Source: Clostridia bacterium
GTDB taxonomy: Bacteria; Bacillota; Clostridia; Oscillospirales; Acutalibacteraceae
Length of the DNA: 64,000 bases
Assembly: GCA_017429345.1 (NCBI GenBank)
Contig: JAFRPB010000163.1
Location: forward strand, 1 to 64,000
Reading direction: 5' to 3'
The stretch's first letter is position 1. Every line of letters starts with the position of its first letter. The notes under the pieces are model-generated. The model searched no databases. It worked only from the letters and a program-made list of their open reading frames with translations, and was not told the DNA's origin. This document shows, one piece after another, positions 14,279-22,148 of the stretch. A program made the position numbers and the translations under genes.

Positions 14279-14533
14279 ATGGTAAGAACGAACGAGCTTA
14301 TAGCAGAACGAGCGAGAGCTGGTTTTTCCAGGAAAGACGCGGCAGCTGCTTGCGGTTGTTCCACAAATACATATGCTCTCAAAGAGACCGGAAAAGCATC
14401 GTTCACTACAGAAGAAGTAGTCGCACTGTGTGACGCAATGGGAATTGACGACATTGAAAGGCGCGGCTATATTTTTTTAGCCTTGCCGTCCCGAAAAATG
14501 AGACAGAATAGATCTGCAAGGGCGGTGAAGTAA
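14279..14533 (+). CDS. Cro-like HTH protein
   Basis: This 84-aa protein begins MVRTNELIAERARAGFSRKD; the HTH is at residues 15-38. The ATG at 14279 follows AAGGTGG. It is the first gene of the rightward early operon and diverges from the CI-type gene, the position of Cro. A third operator-like site overlaps its last codons. Confidence 0.8.
   Translation: MVRTNELIAERARAGFSRKDAAAACGCSTNTYALKETGKASFTTEEVVALCDAMGIDDIERRGYIFLALPSRKMRQNRSARAVK
14488..14504. promoter_or_regulatory. Third operator-like site inside the cro-like gene
   Basis: GTCCCGAAAAATGAGAC differs from the 17-bp switch operator at two positions. It lies about 250 bp downstream of the main pair, where it could support looping or a roadblock. 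Confidence 0.45.
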
Positions 14534-14534
14534 A

Positions 14535-14732
14535 ATGACACTCGAAGAGATCCGCCGGAGCGAAAAGCTCTTTCTGACGGCAGACGAGATATCCGAGACC
14601 TGCGGATCGAGCCCGCAGACGATCCGCGTTCAGGCGCAGCAAAATCCGCAGTCTCTCGGCTTTCCCGTGTCGGTCATCGGCAGCAGGGTCCGCATCCCGC
14701 GGCTCCCGTACCTTCATTTTTTAGGATACTGA
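14535..14732 (+). CDS. Small excisionase-like DNA-binding protein
   Basis: This 65-aa protein starts one base after the preceding stop. The segment LTADEISETCGSSPQTIRVQ resembles the winged HTH of MerR/excisionase-type proteins, and a VSVIGSRVRIPR strand region follows. It may be the excisionase or a second early regulator. Confidence 0.6.
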   Translation: MTLEEIRRSEKLFLTADEISETCGSSPQTIRVQAQQNPQSLGFPVSVIGSRVRIPRLPYLHFLGY

Positions 14733-14746
14733 AAGGAAGAAAAGAA

Positions 14747-15196
14747 ATGACACTCGACGAAATCATCATGTGGAGCCTTCACTTCACACTTTGGATCTGC
14801 ATTTTTGTTGTCGCAATCCATTACCGCGATAAAATCGCAACGAAGCTCTTAATCGCCGCGCTCGTTGTTTGGCATATCAGGAAGGCCGTGAGCAAAGCTT
14901 TCCGCGACGAATATGCAGAAAAACACGCGGAGTTTATAGAGAAAAAGCGCCAGCATATCCGGAAAGCGCGCAACCGCAAAATCGAACGGCTCGAACACAA
15001 AAAAACCATTCTTCGTGAAAAATGTCTGCATCTCAGAGCCGAGGCGATCGACGATATGCTCGCGGAAGGGAGGGAAATCAAAAAAAATGATCCGGCACCG
15101 CTGCAACAGTGCCGAACCTACGAAGACGTGCGCCTAAACACGATCTTTCTTGTGTATTCTAACACGAACAAACCCAAAAGTCAAGACAAAGGATGA
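14747..15196 (+). CDS. Membrane-anchored coiled-coil protein
   Basis: This 149-aa protein has one transmembrane helix at about residues 8-27, a second weaker hydrophobic stretch at 32-45, and then a long charged coiled coil (about 50-110) rich in Lys, Arg and Glu. It has no recognised family. As an early gene it may act on host or phage DNA at the membrane, which is inference. Confidence 0.55.
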   Translation: MTLDEIIMWSLHFTLWICIFVVAIHYRDKIATKLLIAALVVWHIRKAVSKAFRDEYAEKHAEFIEKKRQHIRKARNRKIERLEHKKTILREKCLHLRAEAIDDMLAEGREIKKNDPAPLQQCRTYEDVRLNTIFLVYSNTNKPKSQDKG

Positions 15197-15201
15197 AAGA
15201 T

Positions 15202-16086
15202 ATGAATGACAACCAAACTATGGACCTGATCATCGTTCGGCAACTTCCCATTATTGAGGAACAGCTGCAGAGCGTCAGTGAAGAAATCAGGTCGCGCATC
15301 GAGGGCATCCGAGCGATGGATGTCACCGAGGACAATTACAAGGAAATCAAAAAATACCGCGCTGATTTTCGGAAGCTCATCAGCGAGCTTGAAGCTCGTC
15401 GCATAGCGGTGAAAAAACAGGTCATGCAGCCGTACGAAGCGTTCGAGGCGATCTATAAGCAGTATATCACCGACGTATACAAGCCTGCTGATACCGAGAT
15501 CTCCGCAAAGATCAAATTCATCGAAGATGCGCTGAAAGCGCAGAAGATCACCGAGGCGCAGGAATACAGCGCGGAATACGCTGCAAGCCTGGGCATCGAT
15601 TTCGTCACGTTCCCCGACGTCGGTATTGAAGTCACGATGAACGTCTCCCGGAAGCGTCTCAGGGAAGCGTGCAAGGAATATCTCGACCGCGTTGCCGAAG
15701 ATCTGCAGCTGATAAAAACGCAGCCGCACGCCGCCGAAATTCTGGTGGAGTATAAAACATCACGGAACGTATCCCGGGCAATCACGCTCGTCAACGACCG
15801 GCACGCGCGAATCGAAGAAGAGCTCCGCAACGCGCAGCTGCACGACGCGGAAGCCGACGCCATGAGAGCGGCAGAACAGAAGGTCGACGATGCGATCAGC
15901 GCCGCCGAAGCCGAAGGGCCGGAAGCCGCCGAGGCGTTTGCTCCGCCGGCAGAGATCGAATCGGCAGAGGAAGCGACGCCTGCGAAGAAGTACGTCGTTG
16001 CGTTCCGGTACGAGACCGCAGATCTTGAATCTATCAGACGCATAAAGGCAGAAATGGAAAGGAACGGAACATATGAACAACTCTAA
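15202..16086 (+). CDS. DUF1351 domain protein
   Basis: This 294-aa protein starts at the ATG at 15202 (AAAGG at suitable spacing; an ATG nine bases upstream is too close). Its coiled-coil-rich N-terminal two-thirds (RKLISELEARRIAVKKQVMQ) match the DUF1351 family regularly found just before recT in Firmicutes phages. The Glu/Ala-rich linker near 235-265 precedes a small C-terminal domain. It overlaps recT by 14 bp. Confidence 0.8.
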   Translation: MNDNQTMDLIIVRQLPIIEEQLQSVSEEIRSRIEGIRAMDVTEDNYKEIKKYRADFRKLISELEARRIAVKKQVMQPYEAFEAIYKQYITDVYKPADTEISAKIKFIEDALKAQKITEAQEYSAEYAASLGIDFVTFPDVGIEVTMNVSRKRLREACKEYLDRVAEDLQLIKTQPHAAEILVEYKTSRNVSRAITLVNDRHARIEEELRNAQLHDAEADAMRAAEQKVDDAISAAEAEGPEAAEAFAPPAEIESAEEATPAKKYVVAFRYETADLESIRRIKAEMERNGTYEQL

Positions 16087-17026
16087 AGCCTTGACGCAAG
16101 AGGAAAACAGATCCCGGTTTTCCGTTGCGATTACGACAAAGAAATTTCAAGAGCTGATCAACAACACGCTCAAGGATCCCGGCAGAGTACAGCGCTTCAT
16201 CGGCGCGATCACGTCCGCCGTCGCCGTGAGTCCGACGCTTCAGACGTGCAATGCCGGTTCGATCCTCGCCTGCGCGCTGCTCGGCGAATCGCTGGGACTC
16301 TCTCCGTCCCCGCAGCTCGGACAGTATTACATGATACCGTTCAAGCAGAGAGAGAAGAAGGATCGCAACGGGGAAATCATCGTCCCCGCCGATGTCAAGG
16401 CGCAGTTCGTTATCGGCTACAAGGGATATATCCAGCTCGCGATCCGCAGCGGATATTATAAGAAGCTCAACGTCATTGAGATCAAGCGCGGCGAGCTGAT
16501 ACACTTCGATCCGCTGAACGAGATCATCGACTGCATCATGATCGACGATTTCGAGGAACGTGAAGCAGCTGAAACGATCGGCTACTACGCTATGTTCGAA
16601 TATCTGAACGGTTTCCGCAAGGCGATCTACTGGACGAAAGAAAAGATGGTCAGTCACGCGGACAAATACAGCCCGGCATTCTGGAAGGACGCCGCCGATA
16701 TCAAAAGCAACGGTAAAACCTATCACCGTGTCAGCTACGCCGATTACGAAAAAGGCAACTACAACAAAGCGGATGAGTGGATGTATTCCTCTTTCTGGTA
16801 TAAGAATTTCGACGATATGGCGAAGAAAACGATGATTCGTCAGCTGATCAGCAAATGGGGCGTTATGTCCACGGAGATGCAGCAGGCGTTTGACAGCGAC
16901 ACGACGATCTCTGATATCGGACAGGGCGGCGAGATCATATCGAGCGAGGACGATCTCGATCTGCCTGACAGTCCCGAAGCTCCGGTATCGCCGCCGCCGG
17001 AACAGGTTGATCTGAATGCATTATGA
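16073..17026 (+). CDS. recT: RecT single-strand annealing protein
   Basis: This 317-aa protein has the RecT core LLGESLGLSPSPQLGQYYMI and FVIGYKGYIQLAIRSGYYKK in the expected order. RecT anneals complementary single strands in phage recombination and replication. Partners here are the MBL-fold protein and SSB immediately downstream; no RecE or YqaJ exonuclease is seen. It overlaps the next gene by four bases. Confidence 0.92.
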   Translation: MNNSKALTQEENRSRFSVAITTKKFQELINNTLKDPGRVQRFIGAITSAVAVSPTLQTCNAGSILACALLGESLGLSPSPQLGQYYMIPFKQREKKDRNGEIIVPADVKAQFVIGYKGYIQLAIRSGYYKKLNVIEIKRGELIHFDPLNEIIDCIMIDDFEEREAAETIGYYAMFEYLNGFRKAIYWTKEKMVSHADKYSPAFWKDAADIKSNGKTYHRVSYADYEKGNYNKADEWMYSSFWYKNFDDMAKKTMIRQLISKWGVMSTEMQQAFDSDTTISDIGQGGEIISSEDDLDLPDSPEAPVSPPPEQVDLNAL

Positions 17027-17673
17027 TCCGATATGAAATTATTTCGACCGGATCGGACGGTAACGCCGTTACAATAAACGACTCGATCCTGATTGATTGC
17101 GGCGTCACCTATAAAGCTCTCGGTGAGCGGGTAAAAAAACTGCGGCTCGTGCTGCTGACGCACCGGCATACGGACCATCTCAACAAAACAACGATCCGTC
17201 TGCTTGCGATGACAAGACCGACGCTGCGCTTTGGATGCTGCGCCTGGCTCGTGAATGAGCTGGTAAACTGCGGAGTGAACAAGTCCCACATCGACGTTTA
17301 CAACCCGAATATGCATTATCAGTATCCGGCTGCCTGCATTTCGCCTTTTTTCCTCTCGCATGACGTGCCGAACTGCGGATATAAAATACACCTGCGGTCT
17401 GGCGAAAAGATCGTCTATGCGACAGATTGCGGGAATCTCGACGGAATATCTGCACGCAACTACGATCTGTATCTCATCGAAGCGAACTATATCGACGAAG
17501 ATATACAGCAGAAGATCAAGGAAAAAAAGAAAACCGGCGAATACATCTACGAGTACCGTGTTCTCCGGGCGCACCTGTCGAAAGCGCAATGTGACGATTT
17601 TATCTACAGCAACATCGGCACAAACGGAACTTATGTTTATATGCACTGCCATAAGGCAGAAGAAAAGGAGTGA
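17023..17673 (+). CDS. MBL-fold metallo-hydrolase (recT-associated)
   Basis: This 216-aa protein has the metallo-beta-lactamase motif THRHTDH (about residue 46), a later ligand region FLSHDVPNCGY and ATDCGNL. MBL-fold proteins coupled to recT are common in Gram-positive phages and are suspected nucleases. It is coupled to recT by a 4-bp overlap. Confidence 0.82.
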   Translation: MIRYEIISTGSDGNAVTINDSILIDCGVTYKALGERVKKLRLVLLTHRHTDHLNKTTIRLLAMTRPTLRFGCCAWLVNELVNCGVNKSHIDVYNPNMHYQYPAACISPFFLSHDVPNCGYKIHLRSGEKIVYATDCGNLDGISARNYDLYLIEANYIDEDIQQKIKEKKKTGEYIYEYRVLRAHLSKAQCDDFIYSNIGTNGTYVYMHCHKAEEKE

Positions 17674-17679
17674 TAAAAA

Positions 17680-18114
17680 GTGCTTAACAGCGCTATCATC
17701 ATGGGACGGCTCACGGCCGATCCGGAGCTGCGAACGACGCAAAGCGGACTTTCCGTATCCACCTTCACCGTCGCCGTCGAACGGAACTATTCCGGCAAAG
17801 ACAGCGAACGCAAGACGGATTTCATCCGCTGCGTCGCCTGGCGTCAGCAGGCAGAGTTTTTGACGAAGTATTTCGGCAAAGGTCAGATGATCGCCGTACA
17901 GGGAACGATTCAGGTCCGCAATTATGAGGACCGCAACGGCATCAAGCGAGAACAGACCGAGATCATCGTCGATAACATCAGTTTCTGCGGATCGAAAGCC
18001 GAGAGTGACGCGCCGGCGAGATCTTCGGCACCCGCACAGCCGGCAGAGCCGCGGATCGACGTTACTGCCGACGATCCGGCGGACTACCCGGACGATGATG
18101 ATTTACCATTTTAA
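17680..18114 (+). CDS. ssb: Single-stranded DNA-binding protein
   Basis: This 144-aa protein uses a GTG start with AAGGAG upstream. OB-fold residues 1-105 include IIMGRLTADPELR and FIRCVAWRQQAEF. The C-terminal tail ends DYPDDDDLPF, the conserved acidic tip that recruits replication proteins. Confidence 0.93.
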   Translation: MLNSAIIMGRLTADPELRTTQSGLSVSTFTVAVERNYSGKDSERKTDFIRCVAWRQQAEFLTKYFGKGQMIAVQGTIQVRNYEDRNGIKREQTEIIVDNISFCGSKAESDAPARSSAPAQPAEPRIDVTADDPADYPDDDDLPF

Positions 18115-18133
18115 CAGATAGGAGATATTTACA

Positions 18134-18397
18134 ATGGATATTAACCTCGGAATCATAACAATCGAAACGGACGAATATCAAGCTTTGATCGAACGCCAGC
18201 AGATTTTATTCATGCTTGTGAATGATTTTATGGATCATGCAAGCGCATCGCTGTCGAGCTACAGATCGACGCCTTCATACAACGTCAGCGACGAGCTGAT
18301 CGATCGCATCTGCAAAACCGTGAACCCCCGTAAATATGAAGGAATGATTCAGCGGATTTCCGCACGGGCTGAACAGGAAGGAAAGGAGGGCGTCTGA
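18134..18397 (+). CDS. Unknown small early protein
   Basis: This 87-aa protein has GGAGAT upstream. It begins with a short beta-rich segment (INLGIITIETDEYQALIERQ) followed by helices, a pattern shared by several small phage proteins next to ssb. No function can be assigned. Confidence 0.6.
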   Translation: MDINLGIITIETDEYQALIERQQILFMLVNDFMDHASASLSSYRSTPSYNVSDELIDRICKTVNPRKYEGMIQRISARAEQEGKEGV

Positions 18398-18398
18398 T

Positions 18399-19073
18399 AT
18401 GGCAGCGGCGAAACAGGAGCTTATCGCGATCAAACCGATCGAGATCCAAAAGGTATATCTTCGGCTCACCGGAGATACGCCGATCATAATGCACGCGTGG
18501 AGCGAAAAAGCAAAGCGTATGATGCTCGAAGCTCAGCAGGGCAAAGCAAAGGGCAAACAGAAGGAGATCCGCCGCCCGGCCGATGATTTCATTCAGTCGA
18601 TGTATTGGCTCTCCGAAAAACCGTGCTACAGTGATACCGCGAGCGATGAAGAGATTATGGAGCTTTTCAACGACGCTATCCGCAACGGCGCACGCTTCGG
18701 GTGCCCGGTGACGGCCTTCAAGCAGGCCGCGATCTCGGCGGCGTACCGCTCCGGCTGGTCGAAGGATAAGGTATCGCTTCAAGGCGCGTTCTTCATCGAG
18801 AGCGACGAGAACGGCAATACGGAGCTGTTCAGTGACCCTCCGATTATGCGCGAGGATATGGTACGCATCGGAATGGGTACGGCCGATCTGCGGTATCGCG
18901 GCGAGTTCCGCAACTGGAACGTCGATCTGACCATCGACTACAACAAAAACGGGCAGTACAGCCTTGAGAACATCATCAACATCATCAACGCCGGCGGGTT
19001 CTCCTGCGGCGTGTTCGAAAGCAGACCGGAAAAAGGCGGTCAAAACGGAATGTACCACGTCGAGACAAACTGA
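18399..19073 (+). CDS. Conserved early phage protein of unknown function
   Basis: This 224-aa protein has a mixed alpha/beta composition with LRLTGDTPIIMHAWSEKAKR near the N terminus and RPEKGGQNGMYHVE at the end. Proteins of this type are frequent beside ssb and recT in Clostridia phages. I do not recognise a catalytic motif. The G/T-rich repeat tract begins five bases after it. Confidence 0.6.
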   Translation: MAAAKQELIAIKPIEIQKVYLRLTGDTPIIMHAWSEKAKRMMLEAQQGKAKGKQKEIRRPADDFIQSMYWLSEKPCYSDTASDEEIMELFNDAIRNGARFGCPVTAFKQAAISAAYRSGWSKDKVSLQGAFFIESDENGNTELFSDPPIMREDMVRIGMGTADLRYRGEFRNWNVDLTIDYNKNGQYSLENIINIINAGGFSCGVFESRPEKGGQNGMYHVETN

Positions 19074-19077
19074 TATT

Positions 19078-19445
19078 TATAGGGCGGGCGGTAGGGATAT
19101 GGCAGATATGTTGAGGCAAGTTACGTTTTGATTTGGTATGGTTGGTTGTGGCAGCTATGGTATGGCCGGTCACGGCGGGATTTGCTCAGGTTGGCAGGTA
19201 GGTCGGGACGTGATGAGGTTGGTCGGGCTTGGTTTCGGCAGACATGACATGATAAGTTTGGGTATGCTTTGTTTTGGCATGACAGTCAAGGTGAGCTATG
19301 TTCCGTTTCCTTTGGTTCCGGTGCGGCAGATATGGCGAGCTTCGGTAAGATTGGCTGCGTTTGGGTATGGCATGACAGGTGAGGCAAGCTCTGTTAAGTT
19401 ATGCTGCGGTGCGGTATCGGTTGGGTTCGGTATGGCAGGCGATAA
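19078..19445. repeat. G/T-rich degenerate repeat tract
   Basis: About 370 bp are visibly poor in C and A on the plus strand and built from degenerate short units such as GGTATGG, ATGGCAG and TTGGTCGGG. Longer repeated words include TGAGGCAAG at 19112-19120 and 19380-19388, GGCAGATATG near 19101 and 19325, and GGCATGACA near 19277 and 19369. A frame stays open on the plus strand but overlaps the next gene and has no ribosome binding site, so it is probably not coding. It may be an RNA, a protein-binding array or a decaying satellite. Confidence 0.6.
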
Positions 19446-19462
19446 AAGAAAGGTTGATATAA

Positions 19463-19900
19463 ATGAAATTTGCATACAAAGTCGGCGCGGTGATCCCCGT
19501 CAGCGCGGACGTCGCCGGGAACATGTGCAAGCAGCTCGAACGGACGGTAGGCCTGACCGCTCAGAACCTTCTTGACGCGAACAGGGCCGAAGATGCGCCG
19601 CTGCATTCCGCTTTCGAGTGGAACGACGCCAAAGCGGCGGAATCATACCGGTTGAATCAGGCGGCGTACATTATCCGCAGCCTTGTGACGGTCGAAGATG
19701 AGAAAAGCGCTCCGGTCCGCGCGTTCTTCACGGTTGAGCGGAAGATCTATGAAAGCATAGACGTGATTCTTGCGGACAGGTCGAAAACCGAAGATCTTTT
19801 GAAAATCGCCCTGCGGGAGCTGAAAGCGTTCAAGGCGAAGTACAGCCAGCTGATAGCTCTGTCAGGTGTGTTTGACGCGATTGATCATATTCAGCTATAA
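19463..19900 (+). CDS. Conserved phage protein of unknown function
   Basis: This 145-aa protein starts at the ATG at 19463 (AAAGG upstream). Its all-helical profile includes PVSADVAGNMCKQLERTVGL. It lies between the repeat tract and a small gene cluster. No domain is recognised. The 185 bp that follow contain no clear gene. Confidence 0.6.
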   Translation: MKFAYKVGAVIPVSADVAGNMCKQLERTVGLTAQNLLDANRAEDAPLHSAFEWNDAKAAESYRLNQAAYIIRSLVTVEDEKSAPVRAFFTVERKIYESIDVILADRSKTEDLLKIALRELKAFKAKYSQLIALSGVFDAIDHIQL

Positions 19901-20085
19901 GGCTTCTGAACCGTTGAGCCGTAAATCAGCGGTATCCCAAACCCGATGCGCTATTTATTATTTATTTTATGCGTGCCCCTCGTCAGAGGTTGGGAACGGA
20001 CACCGGTACAAGTACCGTAAAACGGGTAGCCGGTTGGCGGCTCGGAACAGACGAGCAATCCAAACATGAACGGAGGTGAATAGGG

Positions 20086-20346
20086 ATGATGCGGATCGAG
20101 ACAAAAAGCGGGTACAAGGCGTATCATTGCACGGCGACGGAGATCAAGATCACCGGTGGTAAGGGAATCTGCGACAGTTGCGGGAAGCCACATCGGCTGG
20201 GCTACCTGATTCCGGTATTGAACAGATGGTATTGCGAAGGCTGCTTTAACGAATGGGATAATTCCACCCGATTCTACGGGTCGGATAACGCCGTTGAGCA
20301 ACGGGTCGATGCGTACTATCGGCAGATGATCCCATTAACCGGGTGA
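20086..20346 (+). CDS. Small zinc-ribbon-like protein
   Basis: This 86-aa protein has GGAGGTG upstream. CDSCG and CEGCF pairs (about residues 29-33 and 50-54) suggest one zinc-binding site. It overlaps the HNH gene by four bases. Confidence 0.6.
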   Translation: MMRIETKSGYKAYHCTATEIKITGGKGICDSCGKPHRLGYLIPVLNRWYCEGCFNEWDNSTRFYGSDNAVEQRVDAYYRQMIPLTG

Positions 20347-21005
20347 GCAAGACGGTGACAGCCGTGATCAAAGGCTTCGACGGTAAACGGCTCTTGATTG
20401 AGCCGACAGAGGATATCACCCGGGAGCTGATGCAGAAGAGCGTCAACGACGTGGAGCTGCGTTTGAACGACGGAAGATCGATCTCAAACGATCAGAGACG
20501 CAAGACGTTCGCAATTATCCGCGATATTGCGCTTTGGTCCGGGCACGATCCTGACGAGATCCGCGCGTTCATCGAGTGGGATTTCGTATGCAAGGCGGGA
20601 ATCGAGCCGTTCAGTCTGTCGGACGTGGATATGTCGACGGCGACGGATTTCATCAGCTATCTGATCGACTTCTGTTTCCGCTGGTCGGTGCCGACGCGCG
20701 ACTCGCTTCTCGATCGTACCGACGATATCGACAGGTATCTCTATATGTGTCTTGCGTATCGCAAATGCGCCGTATGCAACGCGCCGGCTGACGTTCACCA
20801 CGTCGATCGCGTCGGCATGGGCAGAGATCGGGAAAAGATCGTACATGTCGGTTTACGGGCTTGTGCGCTATGCCGGACACATCATCAGGAAGCGCACGAC
20901 GACGAGCAGGCGTTTTTCGAGAAATACCATATCTACGGTATCAAGCTCGACGAATACCTCTGCAACCGGCTGAGGCTCAACACTGGAAGGAGTGAGAAAC
21001 AATAG
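20343..21005 (+). CDS. Putative HNH nuclease
   Basis: This 220-aa protein has a GTG start. The C-terminal half contains CAVCNAPADVHHVDRVG and CALCRTHHQEAH, a zinc-linked HNH arrangement as in phage HNHc proteins near replication genes. The N-terminal 120 residues resemble small replication-associated phage proteins. The stop TAG overlaps the ATA that probably starts the next gene. Confidence 0.8.
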   Translation: MSKTVTAVIKGFDGKRLLIEPTEDITRELMQKSVNDVELRLNDGRSISNDQRRKTFAIIRDIALWSGHDPDEIRAFIEWDFVCKAGIEPFSLSDVDMSTATDFISYLIDFCFRWSVPTRDSLLDRTDDIDRYLYMCLAYRKCAVCNAPADVHHVDRVGMGRDREKIVHVGLRACALCRTHHQEAHDDEQAFFEKYHIYGIKLDEYLCNRLRLNTGRSEKQ

Positions 21006-21949
21006 CACGTCCCCCGAAAGACGGGGTTGACTACTTCCCGAAAGATACCGACTTCTATCAGGACGATAAGGTGCGGCTGCTTCGGGCTGAATTCGGGGCA
21101 AAGGGTATGTATATGCTTGATTACATACTCTGCGAAATATACCGATCAAATGGGTACTTTCTTCAATGGGACAATCGCAGGTGCTTCCTTGTGTCGGACG
21201 GTGCGGGTTGTGGTTGCGGTCCCGATTACATCAGCGAGTTCATCTCCGGGTGCCTCCGATGTTCGTTCTTTGATGAACGGGTGTTTAACGCGTTTGGAGT
21301 TTTGACGTCAGCGGGTATCCAGCGGCGTTACATCAGGATGTTTAACGGCCGTGACTTCATACAGATTCAAGCGGAATACTGGTTGCTGGACGTAGCAAAC
21401 AAAAAAGACGTTCCCGCCAGTGTTCAAAATAAGATCAATTTTTTGCGGTTTAAAAGTACAGAAAACCCCGATAAAAGTACAGAAAACCCCGATAAAAGTA
21501 CAGAAAACCCACAAAGTACAGTAAAGAAAAATACATTAAATGAAAGTACATCAAATGATGATATGCGCGGAGCTGCTGTCGCAGACTCCACGCCGGACGA
21601 ATCGCCCGTCGTCGCAAGGATCCCGCTCAACGATAAGACGGAATATCTCGTGCATCAATCCGCTGTGGATCATTACGCGGAGCTGTACCCGGCCGTAGAT
21701 GTGCCGGCAGAGCTCCGAAAGATGCAAGGATGGTGCGAGACGCATCCGAAGAAGCGGAAGACGCGCAGAGGCGTCCAGGCGTTCATCACGAGCTGGCTTT
21801 CGAAGACGCAGGATCGCGGCGGCGTATCGATCCCGTCGGAATCGTTCAAACCGGAAAGCAGAGCAGCGGTATCTTACGATATCAAATCTGCCGAGGATCA
21901 GGCGGCAGCCGGCGCACCGGTCTATACGTCGCGAAAACAAAAAAAATAA
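21002..21949 (+). CDS. DUF4373 protein, replication-initiator-like, apparent AUA start
   Basis: This 315-aa protein has an N-terminal region reading ARPPKDGVDYFPKDTDF followed by RLLRAEFGAKG, the conserved start of DUF4373 proteins (winged-helix, phage replication). These normally begin MARP; here the aligned first codon is ATA at 21002, nine bases after AAGGAG and overlapping the previous stop as ATAG. A GTG at 21071 would remove 23 conserved residues. The central linker carries a tandem repeat of STENPDK. The C-terminal part is helical and basic. Confidence 0.75.
   Translation: MARPPKDGVDYFPKDTDFYQDDKVRLLRAEFGAKGMYMLDYILCEIYRSNGYFLQWDNRRCFLVSDGAGCGCGPDYISEFISGCLRCSFFDERVFNAFGVLTSAGIQRRYIRMFNGRDFIQIQAEYWLLDVANKKDVPASVQNKINFLRFKSTENPDKSTENPDKSTENPQSTVKKNTLNESTSNDDMRGAAVADSTPDESPVVARIPLNDKTEYLVHQSAVDHYAELYPAVDVPAELRKMQGWCETHPKKRKTRRGVQAFITSWLSKTQDRGGVSIPSESFKPESRAAVSYDIKSAEDQAAAGAPVYTSRKQKK
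21452..21520. repeat. Tandem iteron-like repeats inside the DUF4373 gene
   Basis: Two full 21-bp units (21452-21472, 21473-21493) and a partial third (from 21494) share AAAAGTACAGAAAACCC; further AAAGTACA words follow at about 21512 and 21544. The downstream stretch is AT-rich. A phage origin embedded in the initiator gene is well known (lambda O), so this may be the replication origin. The repeats also simply encode a flexible linker. Confidence 0.6.
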
Positions 21950-21990
21950 GCCGCTGGGACGAACAGCGGCAAGCGAAAGGAAAACGTATA

Positions 21991-22125
21991 ATGGCAGAAA
22001 TCATTCCGCTCGTGAATATTATATCACAAGCGCAGGAAAAAGTCAAACGAGAAATCGAAATATACAGTAAAACTCTGGGTATGATCAAGTGGGCCGATCA
22101 AGAAGCTAACGTACCAACGGCGTAA
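21991..22125 (+). CDS. 44-aa early protein
   Basis: The ATG at 21991 follows GAAAGG. The peptide is MAEIIPLVNIISQAQEKVKR continuing to EANVPTA, a single amphipathic helix in large part. It is in series with the ParB gene. Function unknown. Confidence 0.6.
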   Translation: MAEIIPLVNIISQAQEKVKREIEIYSKTLGMIKWADQEANVPTA

Positions 22126-22148
22126 CGTTGGAGAAAGGTAGACAAAAA

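Noticed and set aside
19138..19575. Open frame through the G/T repeat tract
   Set aside because: It has no start signal and overlaps the well-supported gene at 19463; its peptide is just a translation of degenerate repeats.
19901..20085. Short peptide gene between 19901 and 20085
   Set aside because: Possible frames of about 24 and 67 codons lack ribosome binding sites and sensible composition.
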